Shown piece by piece: positions 20,436 through 29,603 of a stretch of DNA of 29,603 bases. The DNA is from Cerioporus squamosus (Eukaryota; Basidiomycota; Agaricomycetes; Polyporales; Polyporaceae). The notes under the pieces were generated by a model. That model ran no database searches. It saw only the letters and a list, made by a program, of their open reading frames with translations, and had not been told where the DNA came from. The position numbers and the translations under genes were made by a program. The stretch covers positions 1 through 29,603 of the forward strand of contig JABYQS010000336.1 of assembly GCA_022592435.1 (NCBI GenBank). The letters run 5' to 3'. Position 1 is the stretch's first letter. Every line of letters begins with the position of its first letter.

Positions 20436-20643
20436 GTGGTCGAAGGCGATGAAGCGCTTGGGGGGCCAGCGCGTATGTACATAGCCAATGCGGCGCAGTA
20501 GAACTTCTTCGGTTGTGAACCACCGTACTAACTTCAAGCTACGAGCTATACAGTACAAGAGGTGCGTACTAGCTGAGGGCGATCCGCTGCTGCACTCGAT
20601 CTAGCTCCTGAACAAGCTCTATCGACGACTTCTACTATGACGT

Positions 20644-23462
20644 TCACAGGTGCGCTCGTATCTTCTCCTCTGCCGCCCCTTCCTGCAACGTTATCCCTAG
20701 GTCCTCCGCCACGATAACTGCAGCCTTCTCCCCGATAACGATCGCCGTCGAGTACGTGTTCTGCCATACACATTCGCAGCCGTCAGTACATTCTCGACCA
20801 TCCGCACTTCTACATGTGCACGCACCGCGCCGACGTTCCCAGGGCAGATGGACAGGTCTTCGGTTGCCAATGCCAAGCAGCATCAGCACAGCGTAAAGAA
20901 GAAGTCAGCAGGAGCACGCACCGGCGACCTTCAGACCTTCAACCCCGTACACGTTCAGCCGCTCGTCCACGACTCCGCCCCTCTCGCGCGCCTTCATCGC
21001 ACACGTCCCGAGCTGCCGATCCCATCCCAACGTGAGGTGAGCCCATCCCGTACACACATGAGCGCATGCTGAGCACGGACACGCACCGAATGCCACGCAG
21101 TCGACACGTTCGCCCTCACCCACTCCTCGAGCGCACGCTCGTCCTCCTCGCCGTACACAAACTCCGGTTCGTCCACGGGCACAGGCCCGTCCCGCGCCCG
21201 AGCGACGAGGGGGCTCGAGGGAGCGAAGGAGGGGTGGATCCCAGTCCCGAGGACTTCGCCCCGGTAGGAGGGCATGCGTCGGGCGTACTCGCGGGAGAGC
21301 TTATACCCCCACTTGTGGAGGGCCATGTCTTCCGGGCTGCGGAGGTCCGTGAGGGTCGTGTAAGGAGGGAGAGGAAAGGAGGGGCAGAGAGGAGAGGGGC
21401 GCACCTGTCGAGGAACCCCGGGTGCAGGTCGAGCGGCGCGTCGACGTCCTCGGCGGAGGTGATGTGCACCCGGCCCGTCGACGCGGGGTGTGTCAGGAAC
21501 CACCCGACTGCGTACGCTTTGAGGTCGTCCCCGGGCTGCGCGAGCTTCGTCCGGTCTCCGAGGAACCTGCGCGTGCAGAGAGCATCGGACAGGGTGCCGT
21601 GAGTGGTTCGACAACGGGAGAACACAGGTCGAGCGAGCCCGTCAGCAACGCTCGGAGCAGGCGCGAGACGAACTCACAGCGCGACGACCCCGAACCAGAG
21701 CACGGGCTTATCCGGCGCGGGGGCGTAGTACGAGAGCCACCGCTTGCGGAAGGACTCGCCGATCACAGCGAGGTCGCGAGCGTTCGGGCGCAGCTTGATC
21801 CCTGCGTCCTGCCCGCTGCCAGTGCGTTCGAGGGCAAGTCAGCTCAGCGGAGAGTTTGTACAGAGGAAAGTCGTACTTCTGCGCGAGGAGCCCGGAGCCG
21901 TCGCGGTGCCAGTGTTCGGACCATTCTGGGATTCGCGCATGAGGGAGGTAGGTACAGTTACCCTGCAGGGTTCGTAGACGTACTGTTAATCTCGGCCTCG
22001 TCTCCGCGCGCGATCCCGTCCAGAGTATGCGCGTCCTCTGCAGCCTTGTAGTACGCGAACACGACCTGGTGGTCTGTGTACCCGTCGTGAGAAGCCCCAC
22101 CAGGTTTCCGTCGTTCGTTGAGACGCACCCTGATAGTTCTCCCCTACGCCAGGCAAGTCGACGACCGGCTTCGGGATCCCGACACCCGCGAGGACGTCCC
22201 GCGCGCCGATCCCGGACCGTTCGAGGATCGCGGGGGTGCCCAGGGCGCCGGCGGAGAGGACGACGAGGCGGCGGGCGTGTGCGACGAGGAGCGGTTTCGG
22301 GCTCTGCGCAGCGGACGAAGAGGACGGGTGGAAGCGCGGGTTTGGGACGTACTCGACGCCAGAGGCGCGGCCGTTCCTGCGGGCGACGGTCAAGACATTC
22401 TAACAAAGGAGAAGGAGAACGGAAGGAGGACACACGTGAAGAGGACGCGCCGGACGTGGTGTCCGCTGAGGATGTGCAGGTTCGGCAGCTCGCGGTTGTA
22501 GATGTAGTGGTGCGGAATGTCGGAGCGCTTCCCCGTCTTCGAGTCGATCCACCTGCGTGTGTGCGTCAAGCTGCAACTCACGAGAGAGAGCATACGCCGG
22601 AATACCAGCTCCAGCACGACTCACTTCTGCCATCGCTGCACACCCGGTGTCGCGTCAGTGATCCCCGTCAACTGCTGTGAGTACGGACGAACAACCGCGC
22701 AGCACGCACCCCGTACTTGTTGCACCCGAACAGCCCGTTCACGTCGTCCGTCTCGCCCCGCGTCGTGTCGTACACCCGCGCGACGTCCAAAAACTCGCGC
22801 CCGACCTCCGTGAAGAGGCCCCCGTAGGACACCTTCAGCGGCCCGGCGTACCCGTGCGTCGGCTTGTCGGCCGCGATCTCGTACGTCTCGCACTGCGTCC
22901 GCGTGAGCCATGGCGCGCAAAGGAGGATGGGGAAGACGGACCTTGCGGAGGAGGGGGAGGAGGTCGGCAGAGCCCCAGCCGCGGTTCCCGTGCACGCGTT
23001 CCCAGTCGTCGTAGTCGGACGCGGCGGCGCGCGTGTACACCGCGACTGCGTTGCGTTGCGTGCGGACGCGTCAAAATATGCCTGTGCGTGCGCGTGTGTG
23101 CGGGGGACTCACAGTTCACGCTCGACCCGCCGCCGACACACCGCCCACAGGGCACGACGGGGGCGCGCCCGCGCAGCGCGGCGCTCGGGCGGGCGGTGTG
23201 GAAGTGGACCGTGGTGCTGTCGGGCCGGAGGTGGTGGAGGTAGCGCGCGGGCTGGGTGTGGAGGGGGTCGTCCTGCGTTGGGGGCCCGGATTCGAGGACG
23301 AGGATGGAGAGCGCGGGGGAGGCGGAGGCGAGGCGGGAGGCGAGGACGAGCCCGGCTGTGCCGCCTGCGTGGAGGTGTGAGGCTGGGTGTTAGATGAGCA
23401 ACCAGAGGGGGAAGGGAGGACGGACCGCCTGCGATGATGATGTCGTATGTGTGCTCGGACAT
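20644..23462 (-). CDS. AOX1: AOX-type alcohol (methanol) oxidase, GMC flavoprotein
   Basis: It oxidises short-chain alcohols such as methanol with O2 to aldehyde and H2O2, using FAD. In wood-decay fungi such enzymes can supply peroxide. Fifteen exons: 23462-23426, 23364-23113, 23045-22942, 22892-22710, 22635-22625, 22552-22436, 22376-22129, 22073-21984, 21925-21877, 21815-21678, 21566-21405, 21336-21087, 21012-20922, 20857-20826 and 20760-20644. All phases agree and give 626 aa, close to the usual 640-670. Visible features are the FAD Rossmann loop GGGTAG (residues 12-17), GMC signature 1 GRCVGGGSSVN (86-96), YTRAAASDYDDW just after, signature 2 GALGTPAILERSGIG (278-292), and DAGIKLRP. WHS carries the likely catalytic His546, LGTCAMK follows, and NTYSTA carries the likely partner Asn589. 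AOX-specific words distinguish it from aryl-alcohol oxidase. No signal peptide is seen. The C-terminus AHL fits the peroxisomal PTS1 pattern, so peroxisomal import is inferred. Exon 5 is only 11 nt. Confidence 0.96.
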
Positions 23463-23984
23463 CTCGAGGTGCGTACGCCGAGAGAAGCAACAGGGGAGGA
23501 GAGAGAGAGAAGACTCTACAGAGAGGTCGCGCCCCTCGCCGGCGTGGATCTTATGCAGCGCACCCAGGGATGCGTTATGTGATGTTCGCGCTATCGACGA
23601 CACAGCGCGGGCGTCACATGCCCCGCGAAGGGGCTCGCATAGCGGAGAGTGGACGGACGCGAGAGACTAGAACGCACCTCTTGGGAAGATCGCCCGTGCG
23701 CGTTCGGTGCCATTCTGCGTGAAGCTTCAAGCTTCAAGCTTGCGGACTTCGAAGGTTCGGAAGGATGCTCTTCGTGTGCCGTCCCGTTGCAGCAGCACAC
23801 GATAGGAGCCTGAGACGACGGGCCGCGTACGGGCGCACTACCCTCGAAGTGCGAAACGTGGACGCTGCGCGCCGGTGGCTTATCGTGCGTGATAGAGATG
23901 CATCCCTCGTGAGGAGAAGGAGTCCGAGGTTCTGGACACGGTGCGTCCGCGCACGGTATGCATTCGGGAACGTGCAGGCGAGTG

Positions 23985-24950
23985 TATGCGACATGGGCGG
24001 CTACGTAGATTGTTCCTGCAAGGCGAAGTGTGAGTGAGCGATGGAAGGCGGACGGGAGCGGATGGCGTACCTGCCATCTACATAGCGTCCGCCAGCCCGA
24101 GGGCAAGTCGCTCAGGTCGGCTCGATGTTCCGCAAGTGAAGTTGCAGCGGTGCGTCAGGCCGGACGGGTTACAGTTGGCGTATGAGGTGTCGTGTGCGAG
24201 ACAGCGAGCGCACACAGGGAGGTAGGGAACACAGTCCGTGCATACTGTGGCAGCCTGTCTCCCTGGGAGCAGCTGGACATGGGCTGACGTGACCACTGGG
24301 CAGCGACTAGCGTTGGGTCGTTGCAACATCCAGCGGAGATGAGCCTTGTACGTTCCACGTTCATCGCTTCGGCCACGTTGCGTATGTAGATGGACAGTAT
24401 CGGCGCGTGTGCGAGACGTGCGAAGTGACAGATCTGCACTGTGACTGCGCATTCAGACAAGCCATTGTGCACGGGAACGAGACGAGGGTGCGCCCTGAAA
24501 GGATCATGCGAGACAAGGGCAGCAGAAATGCCACCGCTGCAGTGAGACAGGGAGAAACCGGACTGTATCGTAGAGGTTGTGATACATCTGAGGAGCCGTC
24601 GAGCGAATGCGGTCGTGTTCCTAGGCGTGCTCTGAGTGAAGCCAGAGCGATCGAAGTGGTCTACGAGAAGCGCGTGCAAGACGTGCAGCCGTCGAGTGGA
24701 AGAACCGCAGGCAAGGTGATTGTCGAGCCCATTCATGGCGCGTAGGGAAGCAAGGAGAGGAGGGATACCAAGTGCACAGGGGCATGTCGTCAATTTGAGA
24801 CTTGAGAGCACGTGGGAGAGGCGGTGTATGCGCGAAGGATGGGTCTTGGGTCGGTCAACGATGGGCAAGTACCGGGTCGTTCCAACTGGGACGCACCTCA
24901 TCGAACGAGAGCACGGGCCTAGCTGACTCGGGACGACGCCAGACGGAGGC
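23985..24950. repeat. Copy A of a diverged tandem duplication
   Basis: Matches 25200-26070 in order through many short blocks, for example CGACATGGGC, GTTCCTGCAAGGCGA, GTGTGAGTGAGCG, GTCCGCCAG, GTAGATGGACAGTA, AACGAGAC, AGTGAGACAGGGAG, CCGTCGAGTGGAAG and CCTAGCTGAC. Blocks are separated by mismatches and small gaps, so the duplication is old or fast evolving. Minus-strand peptides in the two copies resemble each other (CARCLAHDTSYANC and CTRYRAYDTEHANC), so a decayed duplicated gene is possible. Confidence 0.7.
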
Positions 24951-25199
24951 TGTACGCGGTAACAAGCACTGACCGAGGACGGATGGAGCGAGCAGCCGGA
25001 GTAGGTATGCACGCGGAGGCGATTACCTACCGAAGACGCTGCAGCGAAGCTCGAGCAGCATGAAAGCATCCTGAAGCGAGCGACAGCATCTAGCCGTCCG
25101 AAGTCGTGTGTGCACAGAGACAACGAGACCGAGGCGGTAGCCAGCGTTGGGCGGGGTGGATGTCAGATTCCTGGAGTCCACGCGGAACTGAGCTCGGCA

Positions 25200-26070
25200 C
25201 GGTCGCGACATGGGCAGCTACGTAAGTGGGCACTTGTTCCTGCAAGGCGACGTGTGAGTGAGCGGTCAAAGGGGACGGGAGCAGATCACATACTTGTCTC
25301 CAAGCGCTTGTCCGCCAGACCGAGAATACGTAGCTCGCGTCGAAAACCGGGGAGGCGCAGTTGGCGTGCTCGGTGTCGTATGCTCGGTAGCGAGTGCACA
25401 CGAGGAGTGTGGATGACGAGAGTCCATATGCGCACTATTCGCGGCCCGGCCCGGCTCCCTAGATCTCAGGAGCAGCTGCACATGAGTGGACGCGCCAGAT
25501 GTTTCAGCGATGAACGTTGCATTGCTGGAACATGCAGCGGTCCGGATCAATGGAACCTTGTACGCGCCACTTGCCGCGCTGAGGCCACGGTGCGTAGATG
25601 GACAGTAGCGGTGTGTACGCGAGATCTGCGCTGCGACTGCGCAGACGGGTAAGGACGCAATGTGCATGCACGCGAACGAGACAAGGGAGCGTCCGAGCGC
25701 ACCTGTGAGCGTTATGCTGGACAGGGACAGTGGTATTAGTGCCGGTCGACACGCTGTGACTGCCGCCGCTGAAGTGAGACAGGGAGCGTGTCGTGATACA
25801 GTTGTAATTCACTGTCCATCAGAGGGGGGCGAACTCGGTCGTGTGCCTAGTCGTTATGGGGGTGAAGCGGGAGCGGTACGGGTGCTTGACGAGCAGCGCA
25901 TGCAGACGTTTAGCCGTCGAGTGGAAGGGCCCGGGGCGAAGATGATCGCGGAGCTCATCGGCGGTGCATAGGGAAGCGGTGATGTGGAGAGAGGTGGTAT
26001 ATGCACGAAGGGTCGGTCAAAGACGGGCAAGCAGCACGAACCTAGCTGACTTGGAAGGTCGCCTGACGAA
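25200..26070. repeat. Copy B of a diverged tandem duplication
   Basis: Partner of 23985-24950, in the same orientation, offset by about 1.1-1.2 kb. The minus strand holds frames with stops rather than one long frame, which argues against an intact gene in this copy. Confidence 0.7.
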
Positions 26071-26645
26071 GGGCCATGCAGAGCAAGGGAGATCCAGAGA
26101 GAGAAGGCGCGAAGCTGGCGGAGTATACGGGATGGTCTAGGACACGCTCTGTGGGGTCCGTGGCATATGCGCGAGGAGCGCGAGTGTGCGGCCAACATAT
26201 CGGCCGTAGGGCAGATGGATGCGTCGTACGGGTTGGATGAAGAACGTGGGCTCTCGGCACGGTACGTACACGAGCGTGGAGGAGCGCAATCATTCGCAGT
26301 GCGAGATGTCGGGCGGATACAGACGAAGACGGCTACTTACACATGCGGGTTAGCAGTCGTGCGCGGTGATGGGAGAGGAGTGCTACTCGGTGCTCGTCGT
26401 CGGCATGGCCAAGCGCTACAGTCGCGTGCACGGTGGCGACGCCCCAGCCTGCAACAGCCCATCTCCGAGTCGTGCGCGAGGCCAGGGTGCAGCCCGGACG
26501 TTGCGTGCAGCGTGGGCGTCAGAAGCGCCCAGCCACGTGGGCATGGGCTCTCTTAAGGAGGTGGAGGCGGAGTGCCCGTCGCTGCTCGTCGCTGCACTCT
26601 CGCCTGCACCCCACCCACCACGGTCTCCCCGCCCACGCACACACG

Positions 26646-27021
26646 ATGGCCGACAAGGTCGACGCGCCCACGGGCTCAGACTCGGGCTCCCTCCCCAAAG
26701 ACTCGGGCTCGGGCCCCAAGGCGATCATCAAGAACGTCGACATGAGCGAGGACATGCAGCAGGAGGCCGTCGACGTCGCCTCCGCCGCCCTCGAAAAGTA
26801 CAACATCGAGAAGGACATCGCCGCACAGATCAAGAAGGAGTTCGACAAACGCCACGGGCCCACCTGGCACGTCGTCGTCGGCAAGAACTTTGGCTCCTAC
26901 GTCACCCATGGTCCGTCTCTGTCCCCCCGCCCGCGTGCTGATGCTGACGCGTGCGACAGAGACGAAGCACTTCATCTACTTCTACATCGGCACCCTCGCC
27001 ATCCTCATCTGGAAGTCATGA
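26646..27021 (+). CDS. DYN2: Dynein light chain LC8
   Basis: LC8 is a small dimeric hub protein that binds the dynein intermediate chain and many other partners, and in yeast also the nuclear pore. Two exons, 26646-26910 and 26960-27021, flank a 49-nt intron (GTCCGT donor, GCGACAG acceptor) and encode 108 aa. From about residue 25 the sequence is classic LC8: [20 protein letters not shown], then [39 protein letters not shown] and [16 protein letters not shown]. The first 24 residues are an extra acidic, serine/glycine-rich N-terminus, making it longer than the usual 85-95 aa. The start is the first ATG after a pyrimidine-rich leader and keeps this extension. Confidence 0.97.
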
Positions 27022-28180
27022 GAGCACGCAGAGCACGCACACGCACTGGGCTGGTTTCGTATGGGTGCGCTCCCCCCTCCTCCTCATCGTACCCCCCGCT
27101 CACACCGATCCCTGCCAGATCCTGGACGATCGCTGTTGTTGTACTCAATCTTGCTTTCCCGCTGCAATCATCACGCATATATGCACTCGCTCTCCGTCCC
27201 GCGTTCTCTCCGCCACGATTCGAGGTACGTCCTGCGCGTCCGCGCGTGCGTGTCTGAGGTGCGTATGCGTGTCCTCCTCCCCCTCTCCTGCCCCCACCCC
27301 TCAGCCGTGATCACCCAGACGCCCCTACCACGCGTGCCCGCCTCGTGCCCTCCGCTTCCACTCATAACACACGAATCCGTGCACGCACACGTCGCAGACA
27401 CGGTGAGTCCCGCCCTTCACTCGACGTCCGCCGCCCCCACCCCCCGCGCGGTGTCCCGAGCCTCCCGGAGTCGTGCTACACCGTGGCGGCCGCGCAACTG
27501 CCGTCCCGGGGGCCACAGCGCCCGGCGCAGTGCGAGCATACTTGAACTGGACACTAGTACACTTGCTCTCGCGACGCTCCCCTCCCCTCGAGCAGCAGGT
27601 CGAGTGCGGCACTCCGCGTTCGATCCACGTCCATCGCTTCCCATCGCACGTCCGTCGTCCAGCTCAAAGTCTGGTGCGAGTCCGGGCCCCGGGGGCGCGG
27701 TGAGTTCGTTAGCCTGAGACTCTCCATTCTCGTTGATTCGTCTTCGTCGATCCGTCCGTGTACTAGTACGAGCACCCGCGCGTCCGCCGTCCATCGTTTG
27801 TGGTACGAGTGCTGGTTCTGGTTCTGGTTCTGGTATTGGTCCGGTCGGGTTCGCGGTGGCCTCGGGGCGGGCTCGTGGTGCGTGTGCGTGTGCGTGTGCG
27901 TGTGCGTGTGCGTGCACGCCGGAGTCCGGTTTCAGCCCGTCGTCGTCGCTCCGTCCGACCTCGTGAGTTGTGTGCTCGTACCTGCGCCATGCTTGCTGTC
28001 AATGTACTGTACTGTTTCGACCTTGGTGTTTCGACCTTAGGCAACGTCCCATGTCCCGAGGGGTCCGGGGCCGTTGCCTGTGGGACCTGTCCCGGAGGTC
28101 CCAGACCGGCGCTTAGCTAGCGCTTCACGTGCAAGTCTCCATATTTCGAAGGCTGTCCCATGTCCCTGGCCGGCCGTTGC
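27022..28180. other. Intergenic stretch with microsatellites
   Basis: No gene recognised. The left part is the 3' flank of the dynein light chain. Two simple repeats lie at 27813-27839 (TGGTTC units) and 27878-27914 (GTGCGT units); both create spurious open frames of dipeptide repeats. Around 28038-28170 the words GTCCCATGTCCC and GGCCGTTGC occur twice, near the foldback element. Confidence 0.55.
27878..27914. repeat. GTGCGT microsatellite
   Basis: About six perfect GTGCGT units in a row, a simple sequence repeat with no other apparent role. Confidence 0.9.
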
Positions 28181-28415
28181 GAGAACGTCCCAGCGACCAG
28201 GAAGGCGGCGGCCATAGCGACGGGCAAAGCGTCGGGCCATGGCGGCGGCGGTCAACGCGCAAGGGAGGCGGGGAGGCGCGACCAGTCACAGGTGAGGGGC
28301 GCGACCAATCACTGTGACCTGCCTGGGACCTGGCGCCTTGGCCTACGTACTTTGTCCGGCGGACAATCCGGCAGACAGTCCGCCGGACAAACTTCCTGGT
28401 CGCTGGGACGTTCTC
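28181..28415. repeat. 235-bp foldback element with perfect 24-bp arms
   Basis: The arm at 28181-28204 (starting GAGAACGTCCCAGCGACC) is the exact reverse complement of 28392-28415. Directly inside the right arm a second perfect 14-bp inverted repeat lies at 28351-28364 and 28378-28391 (TTTGTCCGGCGGAC and its complement). A near-repeat of GCGCGACCARTCAC also occurs in the middle. No coding frame and no clear target duplication are seen. It looks like a non-autonomous MITE. Confidence 0.8.
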
Positions 28416-28834
28416 CTTACTTCGACGCCCTCAAGTCGCCATAATATACTCGGTACACGCGCGCGGCGTCACCGCGAAGTCTAACGACTAGCTACATGAA
28501 CCGCAACCTCTTCCCTCCCTTCGGCAGAGTTTTGTCCTCCTCTACTTCCCTTCACATCGTCTCTCCGTCTTCGGATCGTCCGTCCCTCTTTGAAACACAG
28601 CGGGAAACCTGCATACACGTCCCCAACGGGTCGCTCAAGGAGTCGTACGGTGGCCTCTTCACTGTGCTTGCACGTCGCGCGGACGCACGACATGGCATGG
28701 GGCGAGATGGCCGACGTGAAAGGGGTGTCGAGTGAAACGAGTAGGGTATGGTCGGCGATCTCGAATCATCCACGGTGTACCAGCAAGTACTCCAGCGTAC
28801 GGAGAGATATCTATCCGGGCTCTGTTTCAACCGC
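28416..28834. other. Intergenic stretch, nothing recognised
   Basis: The 419 nt between the foldback element and the transporter stop codon show no gene, RNA or repeat that I can support; they include the transporter 3' flank. Confidence 0.4.
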
Positions 28835-29603
28835 TCAAGTTCGCTCCAGCCTCCGCTCGCTATCCCCGCCCTCCCCGGTCCTCCGCCCAGGGAGCGTGGT
28901 TCCTATTTGTATCCACCCGGCATCGACGATGGCAGCCGCACAGAGCGCGAACGTGCCCACGGCCATCAACGCCCCCGAAAAGACAATCAGTCGCGTGAAA
29001 TGCGCCTCGTCGACGGTCTTGAGGATCGCGCCGGCGGTCGGCGTGCCGATGAGGGTCGCGACCGCGAGGAAGACGTATACCGAGCCTGCTTTGTGTTAGC
29101 GGTCAGTACAGCATGGAGTCAACTTTAACCAGTACGCATGCGACGGCGAGTGAACGTCACGGATGGTGGATCGAGAGAGAGACGCACCGAGCCGCGCGCC
29201 GTAGACTTCGCGGGGGGTGATGGTCGCGATGTATGTCGCAAGCAGTGAGACGAACGAGCCTGTCCGAGCGTGTCAGCCGAGGGCGAAGTACGTGCGAGCT
29301 CGCTGAGAGACGCTGCGGACCTGAGAAGAGACCGTACAGCGCCGAGAAGGCGATGATGGACGCTGCGTTGCGCGAGGGCAGCCACAGGCCCAGTATGAGG
29401 ACGGTACAGAGACCGGAAGCCGGGATGAAGATCTTGAGCCTGCCGCGCTCCGTCAGCCACACGATCGCGCCGGTAGCAAACAGTACGAGTGCACTCACGC
29501 TCCATAGCGGTCAGCAAGGATTCCCGGTAGTACGCGGGACGGGATGTTCATGGCGTTGAGGATGGCGAGCAGGTAATTCGATATGTTCGGCGAGACGCCA
29601 CGG
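28835..29603 (-). CDS. MFS monocarboxylate-type transporter, C-terminal part
   Basis: Major facilitator superfamily protein of the fungal monocarboxylate-transporter-like group, a plasma-membrane carrier whose substrate cannot be told from sequence. The right edge of the window cuts off the N-terminal half. Exons are 29603-29499, 29439-29321, 29259-29188 and 29085-28835, with introns of 59, 61 and 102 nt and consistent phases. The sequence reads NAMNIPSRVLPGILADRYGA (a loop with the typical GxLADRxG motif), then FIPASGLCTVLILGLWLPS, AFSALYGLFSGSFVSLLATY, and VFLAVATLIGTPTAGAIL. The last helix is ALMAVGTFALCAAAIVDAG. These are the last five or six membrane segments. The C-terminal tail is short and charged (ERRLERT). 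Confidence 0.9.

Larger units (their letters stand above)
23463..26645. other. Gene-poor 3.2-kb stretch with a tandem duplication
   Basis: No gene is recognised. The long minus-strand frame 24155-25123 has a low-complexity composition and no family I know. The stretch contains the alcohol oxidase promoter at its left and that of the dynein light chain at its right, which are divergently transcribed. Two diverged copies of a sequence of about 0.9 kb make up most of it (listed separately). A short word of copy B (CTCGGCACGGT) recurs near 26256, hinting at a further partial copy. Confidence 0.5.

Noticed and set aside
21066..23243. Long plus-strand frames across the alcohol oxidase locus
   Set aside because: They are antisense to well-supported exons whose phases and GMC motifs all fit the minus strand.
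24155..25123. 322-codon minus-strand open frame as a gene
   Set aside because: Low-complexity composition, no family recognised, no splice structure, and the homologous copy at 25200-26070 is full of stops.
27417..27917. Minus-strand frame with a histidine-alanine repeat
   Set aside because: It is the GTGCGT microsatellite read in one frame; no conserved sequence supports it.

Overview
The window looks like nuclear DNA of a filamentous basidiomycete, probably an Agaricomycete. The genes are GC-rich and dense with 47-75 nt introns that have GTRNGT donors and short branch-to-acceptor distances. The recognisable proteins are typically fungal (Bud6/Aip3, AOX-type alcohol oxidase, monocarboxylate transporter, NACHT protein), and there are hAT and LINE transposons. 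I see no rRNA, tRNA or CRISPR array.

Layout. 1-1930: broken, gag-like reading frames and short degenerate repeats, probably a decayed retroelement. 1931-3778 (-): a proline/serine-rich protein of unknown function. 4438-8078 (-): BUD6, the actin/formin polarity regulator, with an apparent 1-nt frameshift. 9279-10604 (-): an unknown coiled-coil protein. 10921-20128 (-): the wreck of one NACHT (NLR-type) gene. Two transposons split it. A 4979-bp hAT element (11106-16084) sits in its last large intron, with matching terminal inverted repeats and an exact 8-bp target duplication. A 960-bp 5'-truncated LINE (16787-17746) sits in an exon, with a 24-nt poly(A) tail and an exact 15-bp target duplication. 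20644-23462 (-): a 15-exon AOX-type alcohol/methanol oxidase whose exon phases all agree, giving 626 aa. 23463-26645: no recognised gene, but a diverged tandem duplication of about 0.9 kb. 26646-27021 (+): an LC8 dynein light chain. 27022-28834: microsatellites and a 235-bp foldback element. 28835-29603 (-): the C-terminal part of an MFS monocarboxylate-type transporter running off the right edge.

The most interesting part is 10.9-20.1 kb. Removing both transposons leaves an open reading frame across the LINE site and a normal 70-nt intron at the hAT site, so the pieces were one NLR gene. The gene also has a frameshift and an in-frame TGA. The hAT element carries, besides an 11-exon transposase with one nonsense codon, a spliced passenger gene on the opposite strand with a 124-bp tandem duplication at its 5' end. 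BUD6, dynein light chain, alcohol oxidase and the transporter look like ordinary host genes with no evident shared pathway.
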